A DNA stretch of 64,000 nucleotides from Bradyrhizobium sediminis (GTDB taxonomy: Bacteria > Pseudomonadota > Alphaproteobacteria > Rhizobiales > Xanthobacteraceae), in contig NZ_CP076134.1 in the NCBI RefSeq assembly GCF_018736085.1, positions 5,490,209 to 5,554,208 of the forward strand. Direction: 5' to 3'. A program made the translations under genes and the position numbers. The notes under the pieces are model-generated. The model made no database searches. It was not told the origin of the DNA and was given only the letters and a program-made list of their open reading frames with translations. Below, one piece after another: positions 34,003 through 44,534 of the stretch; within the stretch, counting starts at the first letter, position 1; the number at the start of each line of letters is the position of its first letter.

Positions 34003-37000
34003 ATGCTTGTCGAGATCGATGACTTCGCGGGCCGGCGTAGATCGCGCCTCAAGAGTGCGCTGAGCTTGTGGTTTCGGCGCGGACCGTCCCCGCCATGGGA
34101 CGACGGAGCTCCCATCCGGGCCGAGCTGTTTAGTGTCGAACGGCTTGAAGAACACGCGCGCAGCCTTGCCACCGCGCAAGCCGTGACGCCCGGCCGCGTG
34201 AAGGGCGCCTCGTTGTCGATGAGGCTGGCTGACAATGAGGCTATGCTTCTGGCCGCCTACCGCGACGTCGCCAAGGCTGTCGATGCGGGGGCGGCCATCA
34301 CCCCCACGGCCGAGTGGCTGATCGACAATTTTTATGTGGTGGAGAAGCAGATCCGCGAGGTCCGGGTCGATCTACCGCCCGGCTACTATCGGCAGCTACC
34401 CAAGCTCGCCAGCGGACCCTTTGCGGGGTATCCGCGCGTGCTCGGCGTGGCTTGGGCGTATGTGGCCCACACCGACAGCCTCTTCGACCCGGAGGTGCTG
34501 CACCGCTACCTGCGCGCTTATCAGGAAGTGCAGCCGCTGAGCATTGGCGAACTGTGGGCGGTGGCGACCACCTTGCGCATCGTGCTCGTCGAGAACCTCA
34601 GGCGGATCGCCGAGCGCGTCGTCGACAGCCGGGTCGGGCGCGACGCCGCAGACGTCGTGGCGGACCGGTTGCTGGGGACTGGCGAGCGCGCCGTCGAACC
34701 AGCCGAGGTCGTCCTTCCGCAGCATCCACAGGCAACATTCCCAGACAGTTTTCTCATGCAGTTGGTCCATCGGTTGCGCGATCAGGATCCCAGCGTTGCG
34801 CCGGCGTTAGAGTGGCTCGACGAGCAGCTGGCCCGGCAGGGAACGACTGCCGAAGCCGTCGTTCGCGGCGAGCACCAGAGGCAGGTCGCCGGCGCCGTCA
34901 CAGTGCGTAATATCATCACCAGCATGCGCCTCATCACCGACGTCGATTGGACGGAGCTGTTCGAGCGCGTCAGCCTGGTCGATGACGTCTTCAAGGCCGG
35001 CAGCGCCTTCGAGCGCATGGATTTCCCGTCGCGCAATCTCTATCGCAACGCAGTCGAACACCTCGCTCGCGGCTGTAAACTCACCGAATTGGAAGTAGCT
35101 CACGCGGCAGTGGAGACGGCGAGGCGAGCGTTCGAGGCGAGTGCCGATGACGGCAACGTCCGCCTGACAGATCCCGGTTACTACTTGATCGCGGGCGGGC
35201 GAGCCGGATTCGAAGCGGCGATCGGCTTCAGGCCATCTCCGATGGGCTGGCCGCGACTGGCCTATCGCGCGCTGGGAATCGGCGGCTATGTCGGCTCCGG
35301 CACTGTGGTCGCAGCCGGCCTGCTGGCCGTGCCGTTGTCTGTCGCCGCATGGGATGGTCTGGAGTGGAGATGGCTGCTGCTGCTCGGGATTCTCGGATTC
35401 GTCCCGGCGATCGACTTAGCCGTTGCGGTCGTCAACTACCTCATCACCCGAAGTTTCCGCGCCACCTTGCTGCCGGCGCTCGAGCTGCGTGGCGGTATCC
35501 CCGCAGACCTGCGCACTCTGGTCGCCGTGCCGACGCTGCTGACCTCGCTCAAAGAAATCGAGGAGCAGATCGGCCGGCTCGAAATCCACTACCTGGCGAG
35601 CGCTCAGGGCGATCTTCATTTCGCGTTGCTGTCCGATTGGCGCGATGCGCCTACCGAGCATGAGGCCGGCGACGAAGAGCTGCTGGCCGCAGCAAAAGAC
35701 GGCATCGCGAGGCTGAACCAACGCTACGGACCTGCACCGGGCGGCGACCGCTTCCTGCTGTTGCATCGGCGGCGCGTGTGGAGCGAATGCGAATGCTGTT
35801 GTATGGGGTGGGAACGAAAGCGCGGGAAGCTGTGCGAACTCAATCGGCTCCTGCGGGGCGCCAAGGACACTACATTTGTGGCGCCCCCCACTGTGCCCAA
35901 TAATGTGCGGTACGTCGTCACGCTCGATGCGGACACGCGGCTCCCCCGCGAGACGGTCGGACGGCTGATCGGCAAGATGGCGCATCCTCTGAACCGGCCG
36001 CGCTTTGACCCAGATCTGGGGCGAGTCGTCGAAGGCTACGGGATCCTGCAGCCGAGGGTCACGCCTGCACTGCCGGTGGGGCGCGAAGGCTCGCTCTTTC
36101 TGCGCGTGTTCTCCCGCGCAACCGGCATCGATCCCTACGTCGCAGCGGTCTCGGACGTGTACCAAGACCTGTTCGGTGAAGGTTCATATACAGGCAAGGG
36201 CATCTACGACGTGGACGCCTTTGAGGCGGCGCTACACGGACGCGTGCCGGAGTCAACGCTCCTCAGCCACGATCTGTTCGAGGGGATATTCGCCCGCGCC
36301 GGCCTGGCCTCTGATGTCGAGGTGGTGGAGGATTTCCCCCCTCGCTATGACGTTGCCGCTCTTCGCCACCACCGCTGGGCGCGAGGCGACTGGCAGCTGC
36401 TACCTTGGCTCTTCGGACGTGGGCCCAGACGGGCCGGTCATCGGCCGCTGTCGGGGGTTCCCGCGATCGGCCGCTGGAAGATGCTCGATAACCTGCGGCG
36501 GTCGCTGGCTGCGCCGACGGTTGTTGCGGCCCTGATCGCAGGATGGGCCATGCCGCTTGAAGAAGCGGCGCTCTGGACCGGTTTCATTCTATCGACGATC
36601 GTCCTGCCGCCACTTATTCCCGTGATCGCGGAGATCGCACCGCGCCGCCCCGGCGTGACGCTGCGCAGTCATGTCCGGGCTCTGGGCGCGGAGCTGCGCC
36701 TTGCGCTTATCCAGTCTGGCCTGATGATCGTTTTCCTGGCTCACCAGGCTTGGCTGATGGGTGACGCAATCTTTCGCACCCTGGTACGGCTCGCGGTTAC
36801 GCGCCGCAACCTTCTCGAATGGGTCCCTGCGGCCCACGCGGCGTTCGGGCCGCATCCACGGGCGCTGCGCTTCTACCGCCGAATGTCTGGGGCCTTGGTC
36901 ATTGGCGCTGTAGCCATGGGCGTGGCTTGGTTCTGGGGACGACAAACGTGGCCCTTGGCTGCCGTGTTCGTGGGAGCCTGGTTCGCCTCTCCGACCGTTG

Positions 37001-40000
37001 CACTTTGGGCGAGCCTGTCGCCTCGAGTCTTGGGCCGGCGTCCGCTGGCCGAAGCCGACGCGCATAGTTTACGCCGTATAGCCCGAAGGACATGGCGTTT
37101 CTTCGAAGCATCGGTCACACCGACCGACAACATGCTTCCGCCAGACAATTTGCAAGAAGCTCCAGAGTTCGTGTTAGCCCATCGCACATCGCCGACCAAT
37201 ATCGGCCTCTATTTGTTGTCGGTAGCGTGCGCGCGGGACTTCGGATGGATCGGGACCCTCGAGGGTGTGGAGCGCCTCGAGGCGACGCTCGCGACCATGG
37301 ATCGGCTGACAAAGTGCCGGGGCCACTTCTTCAATTGGTACGATACACGTGACCTGCGTCCGCTCGATCCGCAGTACGTGTCCTCGGTCGACAGCGGGAA
37401 CCTTGCTGGACACCTGATCGCGCTCGCCAACGCGTGCCATGAGTGGAGCACCTCGGCCATGGCGGAGCAGCAGCGCATGCAAGGCGTGGCGGATGTTCTC
37501 GACCTGGTCCGGGACGAGGCTCGCCGGTTGCGCGGCCTGCGCAAGTTTCAGGCGGTGTCATGGCGGCGGCTCGATGACGAGATTGCACGACTAGCGTCTA
37601 GCCTGCTTCAGGTGAGTGCCGGCGCCATTGGTATCGAACAGCGGCTCGCGGAACTTTCCGAACAGGCCGCGATCGTGGCGGACGCGGTCCATCAGATCGT
37701 TCTCGAAGAAAGCGACCAGGCGGGCGCGGACCTGCAGTTCTGGGCAGATGCACTAGGTGCCTGCATGGAAAGTCACCGGCGCGATCTCCGCGCGACTAGC
37801 GAAGACTCGCTGGAGGAGCGGCTGAAGTCGCTGGAGGAAGCCGCGCGGTTGACAGCGCTGTCGATGGAGTTCGACTTTCTGCTCGACCCCGAGCGGCTGC
37901 TGCTCTCAATCGGATATCGGGCGCCTGAGGGCGAGCTCGATCCGCGCTGTTATGACCTTCTCGCCTCGGAGGCGAGGCTGGCAAGCTTCTTGGCCATCGC
38001 CAAGAGGGACGCACCGGCGCGGCATTGGTTCCGGCTGGGCCGTGCGGTGACTGCGGTAGCAAATGGCGCAGCACTGATCTCGTGGTCGGGCTCGATGTTC
38101 GAGTACCTGATGCCTTCCATCGTCATGAAGGCGCCGGCCGAGAGCTTGATCGAGCAGACCAATCGGCTGATTGTCCGCCGCCAGATCGAGTATGGAGCGA
38201 CGATGCGGGCGCCGTGGGGCGTCTCGGAGTCCGCATACAACGCGCAAGATCTGGAGTTCACTTACCAATACTCCAACTTCGGCATTCCAGGTCTCGGCCT
38301 GAAGCGAGGGCTGGCGGATGATGTCGTGGTCGCTCCCTATGCCACCGCCCTGGCGAGCATGGTCGACCCTCAGGCCGCCGTGCAGAACTTCGAGCGGCTC
38401 GAAGTCCTTGGCGCCCGCGGCCGTTATGGTTTCTACGAGGCGCTGGACTTCACGCGAGCCCGCGTTCCGGACGGAGATCGCCTTGCCATTGTGCGTGCTT
38501 TCATGGCCCACCACCAAGGCATGACGATCACCGCGATCGCCGATGCCCTGCTGGATGGTGTGATGCGAAACCGCTTCCATGCTGAGCCGATCGTTCAGGC
38601 GACAGAGTTGCTTCTGCAGGAGCGCGTGCCACGCGACGTCACGGCGACTCCACCGCTGGTCTCGGATGCGATGTCGGCGGCCAGGATCCGCGAGATCGAA
38701 GGACCCGGCACTTGGCGAAAGGCCAGCCCATACACCGCTACGCCCGCCACGCAGCTGCTGTCGAACGGTCGCTACTCCGTGATGCTTACGGCGGCCGGGT
38801 CTGGCTACAGCGCCTGGCGCGACCTGGCCGTCACGCGCTGGCGAGAGGACGCCACCTGCGACGATTGGGGCTCGTACGTCTTCTTGAGGGACATCGCGAG
38901 CGGCCAAGTCTGGTCGGCGACCTACCAGCCGACTGATACCGAGCCTGAGGCGTGCGAGGTCACCTTCAACGAGGATCGCGCTGAGTTCACGCGTCGAGAC
39001 GGGGCGCTGACGACCAACATGGAGGTGCTGGTTTCCACCGAAGACGATGCGGAAGTGCGCCGCGTGACGATCTCCAATGTCGGCGACCAACTGCGCGAGA
39101 TTGAGGTGACTTCCTATGTCGAACTGGCTCTGGCGTGGCAAGCCGCGGACCTGACACACCCCGCGTTCTCGAAACTGTTCACCGAGACCGAGCATCTCGC
39201 CGGCCTCGGCGCCATATTGGCGACCAGGCGACGGCGGGCGCCCACGGACCCGCAGATCTGGGCTGCGCACCTGGCGGTAGTCGACGGTATGGCGGCGGGC
39301 AAGCGCGAGTTCGAGACCGATCGCGCTCGGTTTCTGGGTCGAGGCGGCAGTATTCGCGCGCCGGGCGCAGTGATGGGCGGCCGGCCACTCTCCGGCTCGA
39401 CCGGTGCGGTGCTCGATCCGATATTTGCCCTGCGCCGCCGGGTGCGGATCGCGCCGGGCGCGACGGCACGGATCGACTTCTGGACGATGGTCGCCTCCTC
39501 ACGCCAGGAGATCCTCGATCTTGCCGACAAGCACCACGATGTCGGCGCCTTCGAGCGCGCCGCTGCGCTCGCCTGGACGCAAGCCCAGGTGCAATTGCAC
39601 CACCTCGGCATCACTCGCGGCGAGGCCGGGCAATACCAGCGTCTGGCGGGTCACCTCGTCTACGCGGCGCCCGTGCTGCGCGCGCCGTCGGAAACCATCG
39701 AAAGCGGGAGTGGTGGGCAGCCGGGCTTGTGGGGCATGGGCATATCTGGCGATCTGCCGATCATCCTGGTCCGCATCTCCGACATTGACCAACTCGGTGT
39801 GGCGCGCGAGGCGCTCCAGGCGGCGGAATATTGGCGGATGAAACGGCTTGCGGTGGACTTGGTTATCGTCAACGAGCTCGCCTCTTCCTACGTTCAGGAT
39901 CTCCAGACCGCACTCGAAACCCTGGTGAGGGCCAGCCAATCCCGGGTCCAGATTGGAGAAGATGGGCAGGCCGGGCACACCTTCATGCTGCGCGCCGACC

Positions 40001-42588
40001 TGACCTCGCCGGAGGCCCTGGGCCTTCTTGCGTCCGTCGCGCGTGTCATCCTAGTCGGAGCGCGCGGCCGGCTCGCCGATCAGCTTGAGCGCGCGCCCGT
40101 AGCGAGGCCTTTGCCCCGGGTCACAGCACAGCGCGGTCCGCCAGCTTCCGAGCTTCAGATCTCGCGACGGCCACCTGGCGTGGAGTTCTTCAATAGTCTG
40201 GGTGGCTTCGCCGAGGGTGGCCGCGACTACGTGACGATCCTCGGCCCGGGCCAATCGACGCCGGTGCCGTGGATCAACGTCATCGCCAATCCTACCTTCG
40301 GCTTCCTGGTGTCCGCGGAAGGCGGCGGTTACGCTTGGTCTGTGAACAGTCGCGAGCATCAGCTGACGCCTTGGTCCAACGATCCAGTCACTGATCAACC
40401 GGGGCAAGCTTTCTATCTTCGGGATGAGGAGACTGGACGTCTCTGGAGCCCCACGGCGCTGCCGATCCGGGATGAAGCGGCCACCTATTCGGCGCGCCAT
40501 GGGTGGGGTTACAGCCGTTTCGAGCACACCTCGCACGGCATCGCTGCGGAGCTACTCGAGTATGTGCCGCTTGCCGATCCGCTGAAAATCTCGCGCTTGA
40601 GAATGCGCAACCTTTCGGGCCGCACCAGACGGCTGTCGGTAACGGCTTACGTGGAATGGGTTCTCGGTGCGTCCCGCGGTGCGGCGGCGCCATCGATAAC
40701 CACGCGCATCGATCCGAAAAGCGGGGCGATGATTGCAAACAACCTGTGGAATCCGGCTTTCGCGAGACGCTCCGCTTTCGCGGACCTGGCCGGGCGTCAA
40801 ACGAGCTGGACAGGTGATCGCCGGGAATTTATCGGCCGCAACGGCGCACTCGCTTGGCCGGCGGCCTTGGTTAACGGTACCCCGCTTTCGGGGCGGGTCG
40901 GCTCCGGACTCGATCCTTGCGCCGCTCTCCAGACCACGGTCGAGATCGAGCCGAACGGTGTTGCCGAAATTGTCTTCTTCCTTGGCGACGCCCAGGATCA
41001 GACGGAGGCGCAATCGCTGATCGCGCGCTACCGTCTGGCGGACCTGGACGCTGTGCTCACCGAGGTCCGTGGATTTTGGGAGGAGATCGTCGGCGCAGTC
41101 CAGGTCAAGACGCCGGACCGGTCGATGGACATCATGCTCAACGGCTGGCTCGTCTACCAAACGCTTGCCTGCCGCGTCTGGGCGCGATCGGGTTTCTACC
41201 AAGCCAGCGGTGCCTATGGCTTCCGGGACCAGTTGCAGGACTGCATGGCGCTCGCCACGATCCGTCCATCGATAACCCGCGAACATCTTCTCAGGACCGC
41301 GAGCCGCCAGTTCGTCGAGGGCGATGTCCAGCACTGGTGGCTTCCGCACTCGGGCCAGGGAGTGCGCACGCGCATATCGGACGACCGCGTGTGGCTCGTC
41401 TACGCGGTCGCGCACTATGTGAGAGCCACCGCCGACGCCCTCGTGCTCGATGAAGTCGTCCCGTTCCTGATGGGCCAGGCGCTGCAGCCAGGCGAGAGCG
41501 ACAGCTTCTTCCAGCCGACCGTCTCGGACGAGACCGCCAGCCTCTACGAGCATTGTGCCCGTGCGCTGGACGCGAGCCTGGCGGTCGGCGACCATGGCCT
41601 TCCGCTGATTGGCGGCGGCGATTGGAACGACGGCATGAACCGCGTCGGCGAAGGCGGCCGGGGCGAGAGCGTCTGGCTTGGCTGGCTGTTGCACGCCGCT
41701 CTCGACGCCTTCGCAACCGTCGCCGATGCGCGCGGTGACGCGACGCGGTCGGCGAACTGGCGCAAGCACATGCAAGCGCTGACGACCGCTCTGGAAAGTG
41801 AAGCTTGGGACGGTGACTGGTATCGGCGCGGCTGGTTCGACGACGGCACTCCGCTCGGCTCGGCGACGAACGAAGAGTGCCGCATCGACTCTATTTCCCA
41901 GTCGTGGGCAGTGATCTCGGGCGCGGCGCGGCCCGACCGAGCGGCCCAGGGTATGAGGGCCGTCGACCGCGAGCTGATTCTGCACCACGACGGGTTGGCA
42001 TTGCTGTTCACGCCGCCCTTCGACCGTTCGCCGCTCGACCCTGGTTACATCAAGGGCTATCCGCCGGGCGTCCGCGAGAACGGCGGCCAGTACACGCATG
42101 CCGCCCTCTGGTCCGTGATGGCCTTCGCAGGCCTTGGAGATGGCGACAAGGCGGCAGCGCTCTTCTGGATGCTTAATCCTATCAACCACACCCGCACGCG
42201 CATCGACATGCACCGCTACAAAGTGGAGCCCTATGTCGTCGCCGCCGACGTCTACGCCGCACCCGGCCATATCGGGCGCGGCGGCTGGACCTGGTACACG
42301 GGCTCGGCCGGCTGGATGCAGCGCGTAGGCGTCGAGTGCATCCTTGGACTTCGCATCGAAGGCAGTGTTCTGCGTCTCGACCCCTGCATTCCGAAGTCCT
42401 GGCCCCGTTTCGAGATCACACTCCGCCACGGCGCGTCACGGTACGAGATCGTGGTCGAGAACCCGCAAAACGTGCAGCGAGGCGTCGCGGCGGCGGAACT
42501 CGATGGCGCGAAGATCGCCACACGGCCACTCTCTATCCCGCTCAAGGACGATGGTGCCGTCCATCGGCTGCAAGTCCAGCTGGGCTGA
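34003..42588 (+). CDS. ndvB: Cyclic beta-(1,2)-glucan synthase-like giant enzyme (GT84/GH94)
   Basis: 2,861 residues, matching the length of NdvB/ChvB/Cgs. Domain order: N-terminal cytoplasmic region; helices about 420-480; GT84 glycosyltransferase with TLDADTRLPRE (about 640) and HHRWARGDWQLLPWL (about 787); several helices at 838-1000; a glucoamylase-like domain with GHFFNWYDTRDLRPLDPQYVSSVD; two repeats of a beta-sandwich (LRDEETGRLWSPT-type and FLRDIASGQVWSAT-type); and a C-terminal GH94 phosphorylase domain with GGGDWNDGMNRVG (about 2540) and GYPPGVRENGGQYTHAA. The protein initiates, elongates, trims and cyclises periplasmic osmo-protective glucans. No stop or frameshift is seen over 8.6 kb. 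Bradyrhizobia typically make beta-(1,3),(1,6) glucans with other genes, so this copy is probably acquired. Confidence 0.9.
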   Translation: MLVEIDDFAGRRRSRLKSALSLWFRRGPSPPWDDGAPIRAELFSVERLEEHARSLATAQAVTPGRVKGASLSMRLADNEAMLLAAYRDVAKAVDAGAAITPTAEWLIDNFYVVEKQIREVRVDLPPGYYRQLPKLASGPFAGYPRVLGVAWAYVAHTDSLFDPEVLHRYLRAYQEVQPLSIGELWAVATTLRIVLVENLRRIAERVVDSRVGRDAADVVADRLLGTGERAVEPAEVVLPQHPQATFPDSFLMQLVHRLRDQDPSVAPALEWLDEQLARQGTTAEAVVRGEHQRQVAGAVTVRNIITSMRLITDVDWTELFERVSLVDDVFKAGSAFERMDFPSRNLYRNAVEHLARGCKLTELEVAHAAVETARRAFEASADDGNVRLTDPGYYLIAGGRAGFEAAIGFRPSPMGWPRLAYRALGIGGYVGSGTVVAAGLLAVPLSVAAWDGLEWRWLLLLGILGFVPAIDLAVAVVNYLITRSFRATLLPALELRGGIPADLRTLVAVPTLLTSLKEIEEQIGRLEIHYLASAQGDLHFALLSDWRDAPTEHEAGDEELLAAAKDGIARLNQRYGPAPGGDRFLLLHRRRVWSECECCCMGWERKRGKLCELNRLLRGAKDTTFVAPPTVPNNVRYVVTLDADTRLPRETVGRLIGKMAHPLNRPRFDPDLGRVVEGYGILQPRVTPALPVGREGSLFLRVFSRATGIDPYVAAVSDVYQDLFGEGSYTGKGIYDVDAFEAALHGRVPESTLLSHDLFEGIFARAGLASDVEVVEDFPPRYDVAALRHHRWARGDWQLLPWLFGRGPRRAGHRPLSGVPAIGRWKMLDNLRRSLAAPTVVAALIAGWAMPLEEAALWTGFILSTIVLPPLIPVIAEIAPRRPGVTLRSHVRALGAELRLALIQSGLMIVFLAHQAWLMGDAIFRTLVRLAVTRRNLLEWVPAAHAAFGPHPRALRFYRRMSGALVIGAVAMGVAWFWGRQTWPLAAVFVGAWFASPTVALWASLSPRVLGRRPLAEADAHSLRRIARRTWRFFEASVTPTDNMLPPDNLQEAPEFVLAHRTSPTNIGLYLLSVACARDFGWIGTLEGVERLEATLATMDRLTKCRGHFFNWYDTRDLRPLDPQYVSSVDSGNLAGHLIALANACHEWSTSAMAEQQRMQGVADVLDLVRDEARRLRGLRKFQAVSWRRLDDEIARLASSLLQVSAGAIGIEQRLAELSEQAAIVADAVHQIVLEESDQAGADLQFWADALGACMESHRRDLRATSEDSLEERLKSLEEAARLTALSMEFDFLLDPERLLLSIGYRAPEGELDPRCYDLLASEARLASFLAIAKRDAPARHWFRLGRAVTAVANGAALISWSGSMFEYLMPSIVMKAPAESLIEQTNRLIVRRQIEYGATMRAPWGVSESAYNAQDLEFTYQYSNFGIPGLGLKRGLADDVVVAPYATALASMVDPQAAVQNFERLEVLGARGRYGFYEALDFTRARVPDGDRLAIVRAFMAHHQGMTITAIADALLDGVMRNRFHAEPIVQATELLLQERVPRDVTATPPLVSDAMSAARIREIEGPGTWRKASPYTATPATQLLSNGRYSVMLTAAGSGYSAWRDLAVTRWREDATCDDWGSYVFLRDIASGQVWSATYQPTDTEPEACEVTFNEDRAEFTRRDGALTTNMEVLVSTEDDAEVRRVTISNVGDQLREIEVTSYVELALAWQAADLTHPAFSKLFTETEHLAGLGAILATRRRRAPTDPQIWAAHLAVVDGMAAGKREFETDRARFLGRGGSIRAPGAVMGGRPLSGSTGAVLDPIFALRRRVRIAPGATARIDFWTMVASSRQEILDLADKHHDVGAFERAAALAWTQAQVQLHHLGITRGEAGQYQRLAGHLVYAAPVLRAPSETIESGSGGQPGLWGMGISGDLPIILVRISDIDQLGVAREALQAAEYWRMKRLAVDLVIVNELASSYVQDLQTALETLVRASQSRVQIGEDGQAGHTFMLRADLTSPEALGLLASVARVILVGARGRLADQLERAPVARPLPRVTAQRGPPASELQISRRPPGVEFFNSLGGFAEGGRDYVTILGPGQSTPVPWINVIANPTFGFLVSAEGGGYAWSVNSREHQLTPWSNDPVTDQPGQAFYLRDEETGRLWSPTALPIRDEAATYSARHGWGYSRFEHTSHGIAAELLEYVPLADPLKISRLRMRNLSGRTRRLSVTAYVEWVLGASRGAAAPSITTRIDPKSGAMIANNLWNPAFARRSAFADLAGRQTSWTGDRREFIGRNGALAWPAALVNGTPLSGRVGSGLDPCAALQTTVEIEPNGVAEIVFFLGDAQDQTEAQSLIARYRLADLDAVLTEVRGFWEEIVGAVQVKTPDRSMDIMLNGWLVYQTLACRVWARSGFYQASGAYGFRDQLQDCMALATIRPSITREHLLRTASRQFVEGDVQHWWLPHSGQGVRTRISDDRVWLVYAVAHYVRATADALVLDEVVPFLMGQALQPGESDSFFQPTVSDETASLYEHCARALDASLAVGDHGLPLIGGGDWNDGMNRVGEGGRGESVWLGWLLHAALDAFATVADARGDATRSANWRKHMQALTTALESEAWDGDWYRRGWFDDGTPLGSATNEECRIDSISQSWAVISGAARPDRAAQGMRAVDRELILHHDGLALLFTPPFDRSPLDPGYIKGYPPGVRENGGQYTHAALWSVMAFAGLGDGDKAAALFWMLNPINHTRTRIDMHRYKVEPYVVAADVYAAPGHIGRGGWTWYTGSAGWMQRVGVECILGLRIEGSVLRLDPCIPKSWPRFEITLRHGASRYEIVVENPQNVQRGVAAAELDGAKIATRPLSIPLKDDGAVHRLQVQLG

Positions 42589-42765
42589 CCTGCCACGCTT
42601 CCGGTCGGCATCAACGGTCGGCGCCCGCCTCGTGCTGACACCGCGGCGCAAGCAGTCCGGCGAGACCTACACGAACGGAAGAATCTCACGTGGCGGGCGC
42701 TCGCTATCGGCGCTGCAGCATGTCGACGACGCGGAACCACAGCTGGCGCTGCCGATGTAATCGCG

Positions 42766-43251
42766 TCACGTCACTTCCTTTTCAAGTCGATCGATGAGCT
42801 CGATCTGTCCCGATAGGATCTTCGATCGGGCGGCTTCCAGGTCGAACCACTCAGCGCGATCGACTTCCGGAAAGGGCTGCAGACGGCCACTCCTAGGCGG
42901 CCACTCGATCTCGAAGGTATTACTGGACAGCGACGACGTGTCGAAATCAGTTTCTCCGCAGAAGGCGATCACGCGCTTTCCGCTGCGTTGGCGGATGTCT
43001 CCCAGGGCTTGCAAGTGACCAATCGAGGCTGCGGGTCCGAGCTCTTCGGCAAACTCGCGACGGGCAGTCTGCTCGGGATCCTCCGATGTGCCGATCTCGC
43101 CTTTCGGGATCGACCAGGCACCGTCGTCCTTGTTGCGCCAATAGGGTCCGCCGGGATGGACGAGAAGCACTTCGAGGCCGTGACTTACTCGGCGATAGGC
43201 CAGTATGCCGGCGCTCGATGGTCTTGCGGAAGTTCGCTTGGGGGAACTCAC
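42766..43251 (-). CDS. NUDIX hydrolase
   Basis: 161 residues. The NUDIX box GEIGTSEDPEQTARREFAEELGP (written in two parts around residues 50-72) has the required Glu pattern REFAEELG. The N-terminal SSAGILAYRRVSHGLEVLLVHPGG and GAWSIPKGE are typical of the MutT-like/ADP-sugar-type branch that cleaves nucleoside diphosphate-X bonds. Substrate unknown. It faces the glucan synthase gene. It is the only intact member among the island genes that could belong to nucleic-acid sanitation, next to several broken DNA-repair genes. Confidence 0.88.
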   Translation of the reverse strand: MSSPKRTSARPSSAGILAYRRVSHGLEVLLVHPGGPYWRNKDDGAWSIPKGEIGTSEDPEQTARREFAEELGPAASIGHLQALGDIRQRSGKRVIAFCGETDFDTSSLSSNTFEIEWPPRSGRLQPFPEVDRAEWFDLEAARSKILSGQIELIDRLEKEVT

Positions 43252-43369
43252 ACTACTTCCTTGTCGGGTTGCGATGAACCGCGGAGCATTTTATGCCGCC
43301 ACGTCGAGCAAGTATGTTGACCTCCAATCCGACCGTTGTTGACCAAATGTCGAGCCGAGGACCGCTGGA

Positions 43370-43672
43370 CTACGATTGATCGTGCACGAGTGCCGCGAAT
43401 ATTGGTGTTTTCGGGTCGAGCTCTTCCTGCTCCAACATCTTTGCTCCTCCGCCGCGAAGCCAGCATGCCAATTGTCCGATTTGTCCCGGCCTTGCCAACT
43501 TTTCCAGCCCTTTACTTGACTGCAGTGGCGATCCAAGGGTCAGGGCGAGCTCGTGCTCCATTTGGTGTAATCGAATAGCAGTTTCGAAGGTGTCTTCGAG
43601 GTGCGCAGCAATCCGCAAGCCGCCGGCATCAATATCACCCCAGTGGTACACGGGAAGATACGCGGTAGCCTT
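43370..43672 (-). pseudogene. C-terminal remnant of Wadjet JetD (DUF2220)
   Basis: About 100 codons directly after the integrase stop codon and in the same frame. AYLPVYHWGDIDAGGLRIAAHLEDTF ... LEKLARPGQIGQLACWL and LEQEELDP match the Toprim-like C-terminal half of JetD. The WGDID acidic motif is the metal-binding part of the anti-plasmid nuclease. The N-terminal half of JetD, and JetA, JetB and JetC, are absent. It is a scar of a former Wadjet defence operon, cut by the event that placed the integrase gene here. Confidence 0.6.
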
Positions 43673-44365
43673 CTACGCAGCCAGACGGCGCTCCTCTTCG
43701 GCCTTCTCATCATCACCAGCCACAGCCTTGCTCAGGAAACGGGCCAAGGCGGCTTTCCGTGAACCGCGATCCAGTGCGTAAGCGGTTTGTTTGAACTCGA
43801 TCCCGTCAAGAAGTCCCTGAATATAGCCCGAGATGGTGTCCGCAGCCATGATGAGAGCTGTGTCGAGCGTATGGATATATTTGCTCGTCACCGACCCCTT
43901 TGCGTGGCCAACAAGGGCCGCGATCGTCACCTTGGTGAAACCCAGATCATTGGCGATACTCGCAAAACTGTGGCGCAGGACGTGTGGTGTCACATCTGAG
44001 AGTGGAGAGTGCTTGAACAGTTTTTGCCAATGGTTCGGGAAGCTACCGAAGGCATTGTCTTCGCCTTGGCCGCGGAAGACGTAGGTGCCGAGGGCACCGA
44101 TCCGGCGCCGTTCAAAGTACTCGACCACGGGTAGGCCGATCGCGCGAATAGATGCTTCCTGCCGCGCCGTCTCAGGCGTCCAGACCCCGTGAAGTCCGAT
44201 CGTATAGCGACGCGAGCGGGCAGCGGCCCGATACTGGATGACATAGCTCCGCTTGCCCGAGGCAAACACGCGGAGTCCAAAGCCAGGCAATTCGTCGTCC
44301 CAAACAACGTAGTCCTTCGCCAGGACTTCGGCGGCGTCGACGACCCTCCTGGTGATCTTAGGCAC
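43673..44365 (-). pseudogene. Island tyrosine integrase with large internal deletion
   Basis: 230 codons where about 400-430 are normal. Residues 1 to about 72 are the arm-binding domain (VWDDELPGFGLRVFASGKRSYVIQYRAAARSRRYTIGLHG). The sequence then jumps to the late catalytic domain: HVLRHSFASIANDLG with His128 and Arg131, VGHAKGSVTSKYIHTLDTAL with His154 and nucleophile Tyr163. The core-binding domain and the first catalytic Arg are missing. The frame is maintained, so a protein may be made, but it cannot recombine DNA. Position 170 bp from attR and orientation fit the integrase of this island. Confidence 0.85.
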
Positions 44366-44534
44366 GCGCTTCTTCCTTCCCGAGCCGGATTTCTCGCGTA
44401 AGCAGGAGGGCAGAAATCGCGGCGAACGTTCGGATAGGAAGGTCGGCTCTTCCCTAGAGAATAGATAGAGATTACAGAGGGATAGTGTATCATATCGTGC
44501 CCTATCGCGTTTTTCGGATGGGCAGGTTAGATTG

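Noticed and set aside
40552..42429. 625-codon open frame on the - strand
   Set aside because: Antisense to the C-terminal GH94 part of the glucan synthase.
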